Source: Brevundimonas vesicularis (GTDB taxonomy: Bacteria; Pseudomonadota; Alphaproteobacteria; Caulobacterales; Caulobacteraceae). From it: DNA of 64,000 nt. The stretch's first letter is position 1. Each line of letters opens with the position of its first letter. Shown piece by piece: positions 16,105-23,811 of this stretch. The stretch spans positions 1,736,001 through 1,800,000 of the forward strand of contig NZ_CP115671.1 of NCBI RefSeq assembly GCF_027886425.1, read 5' to 3'. The notes beneath the pieces are model-generated. The model saw only the letters and a program-made list of their open reading frames with translations. It ran no database searches and was not told the origin of the DNA. The position numbers and the translations under genes are program-made.

Positions 16105-16519
16105 GCGCCGTCGTCCTAATCTGCGCGACCCTGCTCATGAGCGACGGGGACAGCGGCCGGTGCGTGAGCGCCGACGGCGAGCGCCACCGGGTGCGCTTGG
16201 CAGGGATCGATGCTGGGGAGGTCGCGCCTCATACCCGCTGCCGCCAGCGGCCGGATGTCTGGGCCTGCTCGCCTGTCGCCCGGTCCACGGCTTCGGCCGC
16301 GGCTGCCCGCGCGCGTCAGCTGGCCAGCGCCGGCGCTCGCTGCACCATCGCCGACACCGATCGGTATCGCCGCAATGTCGCGGTGTGCACGGTCAGGGGC
16401 CGCGACCTCGGCGCCCAGCTGGTCCGCGAGGGCCTGGCCATCAGCGAGACGAACTTCGAGACCCATACCGGCGCGAAGAGAACGCAGCCCGGAGAGAACG
16501 CAGGGGAGTGTGGAGATGA
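16101..16519 (+). CDS. Staphylococcal-nuclease-like (SNase) protein (frameshifted)
   Basis: Repaired product about 139 aa. An opening hydrophobic stretch (VVLICATLLM) may be a signal peptide; then DGDSGRC, HRVRLAGIDAGEV, DRYRRNVAVCTV and QLVREGLAIS follow the SNase order with paired Cys. The C-terminal YRREENAARRERRGVW is in another frame; one C missing in 16462-16464 joins them, and the repaired stop at 16519 overlaps the Xis-like ATG. Could degrade nucleic acids or act outside the cytoplasm. Confidence 0.7.
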
Positions 16520-16713
16520 GCGCGGCGAACGATAACGGCTTCAAGCTGGCCTACTCGATTGCAGAGGCGAGCGCGGCGATGAGCCTGAGCGAGGCGACCA
16601 TCTACGCGTTGCTCGCGGAGGGGCGCCTGGAGCGTCGCAAGGTTGGGCGACGGACACTTATCCCCAGAAGTTCGCTCGAGGCGCTTTTGGCCAACTCGCC
16701 AGAAGCGGCTTAG
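16516..16713 (+). CDS. xis: Excisionase-like helix-turn-helix protein
   Basis: 65 aa. The HTH (YSIAEASAAMSLSEATIYALLAEGRL) and RRTLIPRSSLEALL wing match the MerR-like excisionase family. Immediately upstream of attP and integrase, with its stop codon inside the first arm-type repeat, so it probably directs excision and may compete for those sites. Confidence 0.8.
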   Translation: MSAANDNGFKLAYSIAEASAAMSLSEATIYALLAEGRLERRKVGRRTLIPRSSLEALLANSPEAA

Positions 16714-16730
16714 GGCGCGGCTTAGGGCGC
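16707..16730 (+). repeat. attP left arm: two tandem 12-bp sites
   Basis: GGCTTAGGGCGC occurs twice head to tail with no gap (16707-16718 and 16719-16730). A related pair lies right of the core. The spacing and pairing are those expected of integrase arm-type binding sites. Confidence 0.75.
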
Positions 16731-16772
16731 AAACCCGAAACGCCCCGCAAATCCAGTGGTGGTGTGAGAGGC

Positions 16773-16795
16773 TGGCGGAAGCGGTGGGATTCGAA
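16773..16795 (+). other. attP: attP core: tRNA-Ser 3' end
   Basis: On the minus strand this reads TTCGAATCCCACCGCTTCCG then CCA: a T-loop, T-stem 3' strand, acceptor strand CGCTTCC, discriminator G and CCA. CGCTTCCGCCA matches tRNA-Ser ends. The 5' strand of the T-stem is not preserved, so this is only the fragment that rebuilds the host tRNA after integration. It lies between paired arm sites and just upstream of the integrase gene. Confidence 0.8.
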
Positions 16796-16905
16796 GACCC
16801 CTCCGTGCGCCTCCACGACCCTCCACAGGGCCTGAACTCTAGGCCTTGCGGGCGCTGAACTTTCTCCACCTATCTCCACTGACATTGCCGGGCATCGGCG
16901 ACACG

Positions 16906-16929
16906 AACTTAGGGCGGGACTTAGGGTGG
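16906..16929 (+). repeat. attP right arm: two tandem 12-bp sites
   Basis: AACTTAGGGCGG (16906-16917) and GACTTAGGGTGG (16918-16929), contiguous, sharing CTTAGGG with the left pair. With the core at 16773-16795 they make a symmetric two-plus-two attP of about 220 bp. Confidence 0.72.
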
Positions 16930-16978
16930 CGACCGATATTGTCGCTGGGCTATGTTCTCGTTCCGTTCTGGAGGAGCA

Positions 16979-18171
16979 ATGGCGCGCGAGATCAACAGAC
17001 TGTCGGCCGTCAAGGTGCGGTCGCTGAAGGAGCCGGGGCTGCATGCCGACGGCAACGGTCTGTATCTGCGGATTGACCAAACCGGCGCCCGGCGCTGGGT
17101 CTTTGTCTTCTACCTTGCCGGCCGCCGTCGGGAGATGGGCCTGGGAAGCCTGGAGGCCGTTCCACTCAAGGAAGCCCGCGAAGCCCTATCCAAGGCTCGA
17201 GACGTGCTCAGGGCAGGGAGGATCCGATTGCGGCCCGTCGCGCGCCGACAGCGCCAGCACGGACGCCGTTGTTCAGCGAAGTCGCCGGCGAGCTAATGGA
17301 TAGCCTGGAGCCGTCGTGGAAGTCGCCGAAGCAGCGCGGGCAGTGGGAGGCATCGCTCAAACAGCATGCCCCGGTGATCTGGCGCGCGGAGATCACCGCC
17401 GTCGACACGGCTATGATGCTGGAGGCCCTGCAACCGATCTGGCTGTCCATTCCTGAGACGGCGACCCGACTTCGCGCCCGGATAGAGCGCGTCCTCGACA
17501 CCGCGAAGGTGAAGGGCCTGCGCCACGGGGAGAACCCCGCCCGCCTGCGAGGCCACCTCGACGCGCTGCTGCCACGTGTGAAGCGCATCCGCGGTCACCA
17601 TGCCGCCATGGCCTATGACCGCGTTCCCGCCTTCGTCGAGCAGCTTTCCGGCCGTCACAGCGAGAGTGCCGACGCCCTGCGTTTCCTGATTTTCACCGGC
17701 GTCAGGTCGGGTGAGGTCAGAGGGGCGACGTGGGATGAGATCAGCGGCAACGTCTGGACGATCCCGGCAGAGCGGATGAAGGCCGGCAAAACACACCGCG
17801 TCCCCCTGTCTCACGCCGCGAAGGCCGTACTCGACGCCATTGACCCGATCGACCGTACCGGCCTGATCTTCTGCGGCGCCAAGGGCGGCAAGCTGTCAGA
17901 CATGGCGCTCGCCATGGTCATGCGGAAAATGGGGATCACCGATGCGACCCCTCACGGATTTCGCTCCAGCTTCCGGGATTGGGCCGGGGACTGCACGACC
18001 TATCCGCGAGAGCTGCTGGAGGAGGCTCTGGCCCACAACGTCGGCAATGCGGTCGAGCGAGCCTATCGGCGGGGAACAGCTTTCGAGAAGCGGCGGGCGC
18101 TGATGAGCGATTGGGCCGATCACTGCATGGGCGTCACCCGCGCCGACAACGTCTATCCGCTGAAGGCATGA
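16979..18171 (+). CDS. int: Tyrosine integrase, P4-like with DUF4102 N-terminus (frameshifted)
   Basis: Repaired product about 397 aa. Start ATG 16979 follows GGAGGAG. Residues 1-85 (LYLRIDQTGARRWVFVFYLAGRRREMGLG) are the DUF4102 arm-binding domain; the catalytic part has FTGVRSGEVRGATW (Arg I), HGFRSSFRDW (His-x-x-Arg) and VERAYRRG (Tyr). The frame breaks at about 17220 (AGGGAGGATCC; one extra G restores RAGRDPIAARRAP). Given other homopolymer errors here, this is probably a sequencing artefact, as the rest is fully conserved. Recombines attP with a host tRNA-Ser gene. Confidence 0.85.
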
Positions 18172-18644
18172 CTCACTATCGGGACGACACGACGCCCGAC
18201 GACATCCGCCGCGGCGATCAATGCGCTCTGGTCTGCCAATGCGGCAGCCGCGTCATCCCGGCTTGGGCGAAGTTGCCCCAAGCCCAGCGCTTTACGCCAC
18301 TGCGGGACATGCGCGCCAAGATGGTCTGCAAGCGATGCGGCAACCGGCCCGACGATCGTCATATCCGGACATCAAGGGACGGGCGGGCAGTTGAAGGAGT
18401 TTTGGCGATGGCCGCCGGCGAACCGGACCTGACGCTGGAAGAGATAGACGCGCTGATCGACGAAGCGACGGCGCCGAAGATCCTCATCGTGGCCCACTGG
18501 ACCTGGTTCTTGATCCAAGAGGCCGGCCGGCACCTGAAGACCCGGAACAACGGCGGTCTGAACTATCGGGGTCTCGATGTCTGGATCAGCAGCCGAACGC
18601 GGATCGGAACGGAGGCCGAGGCCGAATTTCTCGCGGAGTGCTGA
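18168..18644 (+). CDS. Zinc-ribbon-like hypothetical protein, 158 aa
   Basis: LVCQCGSRVIP and MVCKRCGNRPDD supply a CxC...CxxC zinc site in residues about 20-60; the C-terminal part (LIVAHWTWFLIQEAG) is helical. ATGA overlap with the integrase stop. Function unknown. No gene is seen between 18645 and 18774. Confidence 0.6.
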   Translation: MTHYRDDTTPDDIRRGDQCALVCQCGSRVIPAWAKLPQAQRFTPLRDMRAKMVCKRCGNRPDDRHIRTSRDGRAVEGVLAMAAGEPDLTLEEIDALIDEATAPKILIVAHWTWFLIQEAGRHLKTRNNGGLNYRGLDVWISSRTRIGTEAEAEFLAEC

Positions 18645-18774
18645 AAGACGAAAAGCCGCCATCCCGAAAGGTGACGGCCTTAGGTCGCGCAACACATGGA
18701 ACCGGTATCGCAAACGGTCTCGACTCCACAATCGCATAACGCCGTGTCAGGTTCCGGTTCGGAGGACTGGAGCC

Positions 18775-19011
18775 ATGGCAACACGGAAGACCCTCATAAA
18801 ATCGCGCGCGGGCGTTCGTCTTCAGCGGATTGAGCGCCTGGCCCGGCAACAGGTCATGCAATCATCATGGCGGCTATCGACGTTGCGCCAGAACCAGCCG
18901 CGCACATTTGCTGACGAGATTGAAGCTGAAGATGCTTTCGATTTGGAGGTCATCGCTTCGCTGACCGACCCCATCATCATGGATATGCAGCGGCGTGGGC
19001 TGCTCGACTGA
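18775..19011 (+). CDS. Hypothetical protein, 78 aa
   Basis: Starts MATRKTLIKSRAGVRLQRIE with a very basic N-terminal half and an acidic C-terminal half. GGAGG lies about nine bases upstream. It ends directly before the SRAP start (TGAATG). Not recognised. Confidence 0.6.
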   Translation: MATRKTLIKSRAGVRLQRIERLARQQVMQSSWRLSTLRQNQPRTFADEIEAEDAFDLEVIASLTDPIIMDMQRRGLLD

Positions 19012-19712
19012 ATGTGCAACCTCTATCGCCAGCGCTCCGGCCCCCAGGCCATCACGGACATGGCCGGTGCCATGCGCTCGACGGTCGGCAATCTGGCACC
19101 GGGCGACATCTATCCCGACTATCCTGCCCCTATTGTGCGTTGGGAGGACGCAGAGCGCATCTTAGCATCCGCGCGCTGGGGCATGTCGTCGTCCAAGAAG
19201 ATGATCTTCGACAATGCGACGAAGCGCGCCGACAAGCTGCGCGCCAAGGGCGGCGAGGTGGACTTTCAGAAAATTCTGGAGTTCGAGCCCGACAGCGGCA
19301 CGACCAACGTCCGCAATACCAGTTCCAGCCATTGGCGCTCGCATCTGTCGCCGGCATCGCGCTGTCTGGTCCCATTCCCGCCTTTAGCGAACCGGGCCGG
19401 GACGCGTCCGGAAAATACCGCCCCATCTGGTTCAAGCTCGCGGACGACGAGCCCGAGCCGTTGGCTTTCTTCGCCGGCATCCACCTCCAGGCCCACACGA
19501 GCGTCCGCAAGATCAAGACCGGCATGGAGACGATCGACGTCTTCGCCTTCCTGACGACCGAACCTAACGCCGAGGTCGGCGCGGTTCACCCCAAAGCCAT
19601 GCCGGTGATCCTGACGGAGCCCGACGAGATCGAGGCGTGGATGACGGAGCCTTGGGACATCGCTAAAGAGCTTCAGCGCCCGCTGGATGACGGCGCGCTG
19701 GAGTATGTATGA
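19012..19712 (+). CDS. SRAP/YedK (HMCES) family abasic-site protein (frameshifted)
   Basis: Repaired product about 233 aa. MCNLYR gives the catalytic Cys2 exposed after Met removal; TTNVRNTSSSHW, CLVPFPAFSEP and HPKAMPVIL supply the conserved Asn, Glu and His of the family, which forms thiazolidine crosslinks with abasic sites in ssDNA. The frame breaks at CCC 19377-19379; one more C joins the halves. Located in the recombination region, it may protect phage ssDNA during Bet-mediated annealing or after SOS induction. Confidence 0.82.
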
Positions 19713-19957
19713 TGGACTGGGAACGCCGCGAAGATGGAGAGCTGGTGCTCTCGGTGCTTCAGAACTTCGAACTGGCGACCTTCACGAATGAAGCGCTCGC
19801 CGTGAGGCTCGAATTCGCTGACGTCCAAGAACAGCTTCGCGGCGAAATGGCTCTGTCGCACAAGCAACTGATCATGACACCAAAGGCCGCTGCCGCCCTT
19901 GGCAAGCTGCTCGTCGAACAAGCGGCATTGGCGAGCGATGCCGCCGGCGAGGTTTGA
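19709..19957 (+). CDS. Hypothetical protein, 82 aa
   Basis: Starts MMDWERREDGELVLSVLQNF and contains MTPKAAAALGKLLVEQAAL; resembles small bacterial proteins that follow SRAP or lie in phage early regions. ATGA overlap with SRAP. No convincing gene lies in the 265 bases that follow. Confidence 0.6.
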   Translation: MMDWERREDGELVLSVLQNFELATFTNEALAVRLEFADVQEQLRGEMALSHKQLIMTPKAAAALGKLLVEQAALASDAAGEV

Positions 19958-20222
19958 ACGATCTGGCTGGCCGCAAGGGTGGTGGCCCGGCGCCCTTCGC
20001 GAAGGGTGGGGATTCACCGAGCCACCGTGTTCCTACGGAGGGGAACGCATTTTCGTAGGCTGAAACCGAGAGCATGGCCCGTTAATTGGAGTTCATGCGA
20101 ACGGCGGTCCGCGAGAAATAGTCAGCACCGGCACGTCCGCCCGCCGACACAAAATCTTGTTTTGAGGTGCTCCCCGAACGGTGTCGTCATATCGCTACGA
20201 CGCTGTTTCGGGGGAAACGCTC

Positions 20223-20375
20223 ATGCTGATGTCCATCGCCTTAGGCGAGACCCTTTACTGGGCGCACCGATTGCGCCGAACGATCATTCTGTCGCCGGCA
20301 GTCGCTATGAGCGTCGGGGTGGCGGTGATGGTGGTGCGAAACTGGCATCACCTCAGACATCTCGTCGCTCACTGA
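20223..20375 (+). CDS. Small membrane protein, 50 aa
   Basis: MLMSIALGETLYWAHRLRRTIILS then a membrane helix SPAVAMSVGVAVMVV. GGGGGAAA stands about six bases upstream. It shares the layout Met-x-x-(I/L)GE-x-LYxAHR-helix with the ORF at 22231-22368, suggesting paralogues. Last gene of the rightward operon before the terminator. Confidence 0.5.
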   Translation: MLMSIALGETLYWAHRLRRTIILSPAVAMSVGVAVMVVRNWHHLRHLVAH

Positions 20376-20376
20376 T

Positions 20377-20408
20377 GAAAGAAAGCCCGCCCTCCGAAGA
20401 GAGCGGGC
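20377..20408 (-). terminator. Strong terminator ending the late leftward operon
   Basis: On the minus strand GCCCGCTCTC and GAGGGCGGGC pair as a 10-bp stem (one G-U) around a TTCG tetraloop, followed by TTTCTTTC: a textbook Rho-independent terminator for the lysis genes. On the plus strand the same hairpin lies just after the rightward operon and may also slow transcription there. Confidence 0.8.
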
Positions 20409-20465
20409 CTCGATAGCGGAGCCGAGGCTCGACGCTCAGATGGTTTCGGTAGCCATGCCGCCCTC

Positions 20466-20768
20466 CTAGCCCGGTCGAGGCGGCGGCGGACAATCCAGCC
20501 CTCGCATCCCCATCATATCGAAGAATCGGCAGAGCCGCCCGACTTGGGCCGCCAGGCGATCACCTCGCGCCTCAATGGCGATGTCGTAGGCGTCGAGCGC
20601 AGCCTCCGAATAGATCGCTTCGGGCTCCAGGACCGGCTTCGGCTCAATCGCCAGATCGGCAGGGCTCGGGTAGAAGGCGCTCTGCGGCCCCTTGGTGGCG
20701 CAACCGCTCGCAAGCGAGGCGGACGCGGCGAGCGCTAGGGACAGCATCAGGGAGCGAGTTGACCGCAT
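20466..20768 (-). CDS. Rz1-like outer-membrane spanin lipoprotein
   Basis: 100 aa. Signal peptide with lipobox LASGC (Cys23 lipidated), then a Pro-rich tail. It starts inside the Rz-like gene in another frame, the classic Rz/Rz1 nesting. Pairs with Rz across the periplasm to fuse inner and outer membranes at the last step of lysis. Confidence 0.82.
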   Translation of the reverse strand: MRSTRSLMLSLALAASASLASGCATKGPQSAFYPSPADLAIEPKPVLEPEAIYSEAALDAYDIAIEARGDRLAAQVGRLCRFFDMMGMRGLDCPPPPRPG

Positions 20769-21021
20769 CGGATAGATCCTTTTCGCGGGCGTTGATGATG
20801 GGGGTTTCGACGGAGGCCTCGCGAGCAGCGGTTTCCCGCGCGCCTGACGCCTTCGCCTTGGTCTTCTGTGTCTGGGCCGCCTGCCGGCCCCGCTCGCCCT
20901 GTGCGCCCTTGTGAGAGCAGTAGGCGCCGGTCAGGACGAAGGTGGCGCTGATAGCGACGATCAGCCAACCGAGCGGGGTGAGAAGGCGCGGGATGGAGCG
21001 GAGGAAGGCGAGGGCGATCAC
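20644..21021 (-). CDS. Rz-like inner-membrane spanin
   Basis: 125 aa. One N-terminal membrane helix (LGWLIVAISATFVLTGAY) followed by a charged helical periplasmic stretch. ATGA overlap with the endolysin gene and nested Rz1 identify it more than sequence does. Confidence 0.8.
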   Translation of the reverse strand: MIALAFLRSIPRLLTPLGWLIVAISATFVLTGAYCSHKGAQGERGRQAAQTQKTKAKASGARETAAREASVETPIINAREKDLSDAVNSLPDAVPSARRVRLACERLRHQGAAERLLPEPCRSGD

Positions 21022-21638
21022 AGCCCGACGACCTTCTTGGCTGCCGCCGTGGCGGCTATGCGCGCATCTAGGCCGTTGGTGCCTCCGTTCACCTTCAGCG
21101 TCACGCCCTTCACGTCATCGCGCAGCGCCGGAGCGATGCAACCGTGCTTGACGAAGAAGTTGGCGGCAGCTCTGGCGGACGCGACTGGGTCAGTCCGCAG
21201 GGTGTCCGGATCATGCTCGTGCCCGGCCTCGCGATAGTTGGCCCGTCCGGTAATTTGCTTCTCGCCGCCACCCCTGAACCGCCAGCCGTCGCCCGGCTCC
21301 GTGTTGCCCAGGTTCTTCCGGCCCCACTCTCCGCCGTAGATGATGTTGGCGATCGCGTTCTGGTGCGCGGGCCGGCCGGGCGCGCGACCGAACTTGCGGG
21401 CATCGGCCTCGCTGATCCGATGCCGGCCGAACATCCTCAGGAGGCCATCGACGGAATAGTTCAGATTCTCTTCGCGGGTCGTGAACCCGGCGCTTTCGAC
21501 GAACATCTGACCCAGCCAGTGGGCCAGGACCAAGCCGGAGAAGCCGTTTGCGGCCGCTGCCGCCTCCAGCGCCTCGCGCGTGCCCGCCGTCGCCTTGGGC
21601 GCAAACGTACGGAACCTGTCAGCCGGTATGAGGCCCAT
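21018..21638 (-). CDS. GH19 chitinase-like endolysin
   Basis: 206 aa. WLGQMFVESAGFTTREENLNYS places catalytic glutamates at E48 and E57; AIANIIYGGEWGRKNLGN and GDGWRFRGGGEKQITGRANY are signature GH19 muramidase/chitinase blocks. No signal peptide, so export needs a holin. ATG 21638 with GGAG upstream is preferred to longer starts, which would add sequence unlike the family. Confidence 0.92.
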   Translation of the reverse strand: MGLIPADRFRTFAPKATAGTREALEAAAAANGFSGLVLAHWLGQMFVESAGFTTREENLNYSVDGLLRMFGRHRISEADARKFGRAPGRPAHQNAIANIIYGGEWGRKNLGNTEPGDGWRFRGGGEKQITGRANYREAGHEHDPDTLRTDPVASARAAANFFVKHGCIAPALRDDVKGVTLKVNGGTNGLDARIAATAAAKKVVGL

Positions 21639-21781
21639 GGTCAGTCTCCGGTTGTTAAGGGTTGCGCGCTTAGGCTGCGTCGCATAGCGTGAGAGTTGAG
21701 CCTTGCGGCTTGCTCTAGCGGGGAGTTTCAGGCCGGCGGTTCCGCAAATGCCCCGGCCAATCCATTGGGGGACGGATGGGT

Positions 21782-21871
21782 ATGGATCAGAAAAACGTCG
21801 CACCCGTCCTGCTGACGATGATGGCTTGGCTAACCGGCCTGGTCTTGGCGGGCGTTCCGCGGATCAGGTGA
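21782..21871 (+). CDS. Possible 29-aa membrane peptide
   Basis: MDQKNVAPVLLTMMAWLTGL then VLAGVPRIR: one membrane helix, with GGGGGAC about ten bases upstream; ATG 21776 is an alternative start. Plus strand, opposite to the lysis genes. Could be a moron or chance. Confidence 0.35.
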   Translation: MDQKNVAPVLLTMMAWLTGLVLAGVPRIR

Positions 21872-21901
21872 CAGCCACCCCCGCATTCAGCTAAGCCATA
21901 A

Positions 21902-21997
21902 ATGTCGCAGCTCGTGCCCGAACTGCGTCAGGCGGCCCGGCTGGGCGAGGACATCAACGGCTGGGCCGCAAAGCCATTGGGGACGTGGAATGGATGA
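21902..21997 (+). CDS. Possible 31-aa ORF before the 63-aa gene
   Basis: MSQLVPELRQAARLGEDING opening, overlapping the next start by eight bases. No good ribosome-binding site; weak support. Confidence 0.25.
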   Translation: MSQLVPELRQAARLGEDINGWAAKPLGTWNG

Positions 21998-22181
21998 CGG
22001 GACGCTGGAGCGGCGCGCCATGGGCGCGGAACAGCTGATGACGGCCAAGATCACCGAGTTCGCAGCCCATCTGACGGCGGGTGATCGATCGGCCGCAGAG
22101 CGTGCCCGAACCGAGGCCATTGCGGCGCTGGAGGTCCACTTGGACCTTACCGATCAACTGATCACCCAGACATTCGCCTGA
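21990..22181 (+). CDS. Hypothetical helical protein, 63 aa
   Basis: Starts MDDGTLERRAMGAEQLMTAK; all-helical with charged heptads. GGGGAC lies about seven bases upstream. One of a short run of plus-strand genes (21.8-22.4 kb) between endolysin and the holin-like genes. Not recognised. Confidence 0.5.
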   Translation: MDDGTLERRAMGAEQLMTAKITEFAAHLTAGDRSAAERARTEAIAALEVHLDLTDQLITQTFA

Positions 22182-22230
22182 CGCTGCGCCTCGCAAGCGC
22201 GCTCTGGCGAACGGCTGATCCATAGCCTAC

Positions 22231-22368
22231 ATGGCCGCCATGATCGGTGAACTTCTCTATTTCGCGCATCGTCACGCCCGCGTCCTGATCGTGGCGGCGG
22301 CGCTCGGTTTTGCGTTCAGCCTGGTGTCCGGCGGCGAGGCCGTGGCTCACCATATTCACTGGCGCTGA
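22231..22368 (+). CDS. Small membrane protein, 45 aa (paralogue-like of 20223)
   Basis: MAAMIGELLYFAHRHARVLI then a membrane helix VAAALGFAFSLVSGG. The (I/L)GExLYxAHR pattern and following helix mirror the 50-aa ORF at 20223-20375, supporting that both are real. Function unknown; perhaps lysis timing or membrane defence. Confidence 0.45.
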   Translation: MAAMIGELLYFAHRHARVLIVAAALGFAFSLVSGGEAVAHHIHWR

Positions 22369-22383
22369 CGCGAACCGGGTTCG

Positions 22384-22857
22384 TCAGTCGGCACGCGGCG
22401 AGGCGGGCGGGACCGGGTCGATCCGGATCAGCCGGTCATAGTCTGGGGCCGGTTCGGCAAAGCCGGTGACGACCTTCTCCAGAGAGCGCTCCACGACCGG
22501 CGGGACCGTCTCCGCCACCGCTTCCTTCATGTCCTGAACGTCGGCGGCCCGTGTCTCCGCCCGCCGCACCTCCAGCACCTCGCGCCCATCGTGGACGAAC
22601 ATGCTGATAAGCATGGCGGTCGAGGTCAGGGCGGCGATGACGAAGAACCAGGCGACGGCGTCGGGCACATGCGCGCCGCCGACGACCTCGAAGATGACGA
22701 ACACCGTCACCAGTGCGACGGCGTCCATGCCGAACCGCACGAACCCGTTGCTGGCGTAGGAACTGCGAACGCGCGGCGAAACCAATTCCGCACGGGCGAG
22801 AACGGTCAGTCCAACTAATCCAGCGGCGATGACAGTGACGATGTCGACAGGGGTCAT
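22384..22857 (-). CDS. Holin-like membrane protein, 157 aa
   Basis: Three membrane helices (residues about 4-22, 43-62, 70-90) then a charged C-terminal tail with an amphipathic region. Position just upstream of endolysin fits a holin, but plus-strand small genes intervene and no holin family is recognised. Start MTPVDIVTVI at 22857 forms an ATGA overlap with the preceding gene. Confidence 0.55.
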   Translation of the reverse strand: MTPVDIVTVIAAGLVGLTVLARAELVSPRVRSSYASNGFVRFGMDAVALVTVFVIFEVVGGAHVPDAVAWFFVIAALTSTAMLISMFVHDGREVLEVRRAETRAADVQDMKEAVAETVPPVVERSLEKVVTGFAEPAPDYDRLIRIDPVPPASPRAD

Positions 22858-23332
22858 GGGTTGGCCCTCGTGCCGCCCAACCAGCGCAGGGCCAGATCGC
22901 GAAGGGTGGCGGGGTTGGACAGCAGTTTGACGGCCCCAAACAGACCAGGCGCAAAGCGCCATGCCCCCATGCCGATCCCGAAGCCGATGGCTCTTAGGTC
23001 GGACGGGTTGATGTCAGGCGCCAATCTCAGCGCGATGGGCGCGGCCCAGAAACGGGCGACCAGCGCGCCGACGACGACGGCAAACACGCCCTCGATCACC
23101 GCGCGCATGATCTCGCGCGAGGTCGCCGGTTCGGATCCCAGCGACACCACCCCGACGTGGACCAAGGCGGAGACGATGCCCCCGCCGCGCCCGCGAGGAA
23201 AATCCAGTCGGGGTCGATCCGGTCCGCCCCGATGACGCCGGCATAGGCCGCCGCGCTCAGGATCAGGTTCAGCAGCGCGCCGATCCCGAACACGGTGAAG
23301 GGTTCCGCCACCCAGCGGATGAAACGAGCCAT
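22854..23332 (-). CDS. Second membrane protein of the lysis region (frameshifted)
   Basis: Repaired product about 159 aa. N-terminal part MARFIRWVAEPFTVFGIGAL and C-terminal part VHVGVVSLGSEP...EGVFAVVVGAL lie in two frames; a sixth G in the run 23179-23183 (C on plus) gives AGAAGGIVSALVHVGVVS. Four hydrophobic segments are seen. GGAG lies seven bases before the ATG. Candidate holin or pinholin partner of the adjacent gene. Confidence 0.55.
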
Positions 23333-23587
23333 GGAGGTCTCCGATAGTCAGGCCGTGGTGGAACAGCCGTTGGGCGGCTTACGGGAACCGGGCGGGTCCG
23401 CGAGGCGCTTGCCTCTCATGGACATGACCACGATGCTTCTTCTGGTGCTGATCGCTGCGACGGTGATTGGCGCAATGGCGCTTCAGTCGCGTCTGTCCAA
23501 CGATGCGACGCCTGATCATAGAACTAATCTGGCTCTTTGTCGGCGGCATCGTGCTTGTCGTGGCGATGTGGGCGCTGAACGACGCCA
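23333..23587 (+). other. Intergenic stretch with two weak plus-strand membrane ORFs
   Basis: ORFs starting at 23418 (MDMTTMLLLVLIAATVIGAM) and 23503 (MRRLIIELIWLFVGGIVLVV) both begin with a membrane helix but have no ribosome-binding site and run into sequence antisense to the 52-aa gene. One may be real; neither is secure. No minus-strand gene is seen here. Confidence 0.3.
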
Positions 23588-23746
23588 TCACCAAACGTCC
23601 GCGCGGGCCGCCAGCGACAGCCAAGCCCGCACCCGCGCCTCGCGCGTCGCGCCCTTCGATCCATAGGCCGGGATCATGCCCAGCCCGCCCGCGATCAGGC
23701 CGCCGCACAGGCCCCAGAACCAGGGCATTTCACGCGGGTCGAACAT
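23588..23746 (-). CDS. Small membrane-anchored protein, 52 aa
   Basis: MFDPREMPWFWGLCGGLIAG, one hydrophobic hairpin or helix, then a basic tail. Preceded by GGAGGGGCGG directly before the ATG, a strong ribosome-binding site. Sits at the head of the lysis cluster after the tail genes, where small tail-associated or lysis proteins are usual. Confidence 0.6.
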   Translation of the reverse strand: MFDPREMPWFWGLCGGLIAGGLGMIPAYGSKGATREARVRAWLSLAARADVW

Positions 23747-23811
23747 CCGCCCCTCCAAGTCGTCAGCCCACGAACACAGACAGCCGACGTGGAGACGGCT
23801 TCGCAGCGATG

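Noticed and set aside
16773..16795. A functional tRNA gene
   Set aside because: Only the 3' T-loop and acceptor strand are present; no anticodon arm or 5' acceptor strand lies next to it. It is the attP core.
22384..23332. Confident holin call
   Set aside because: Both membrane proteins fit by position but neither shows a known holin family pattern, so they are listed as holin-like only.
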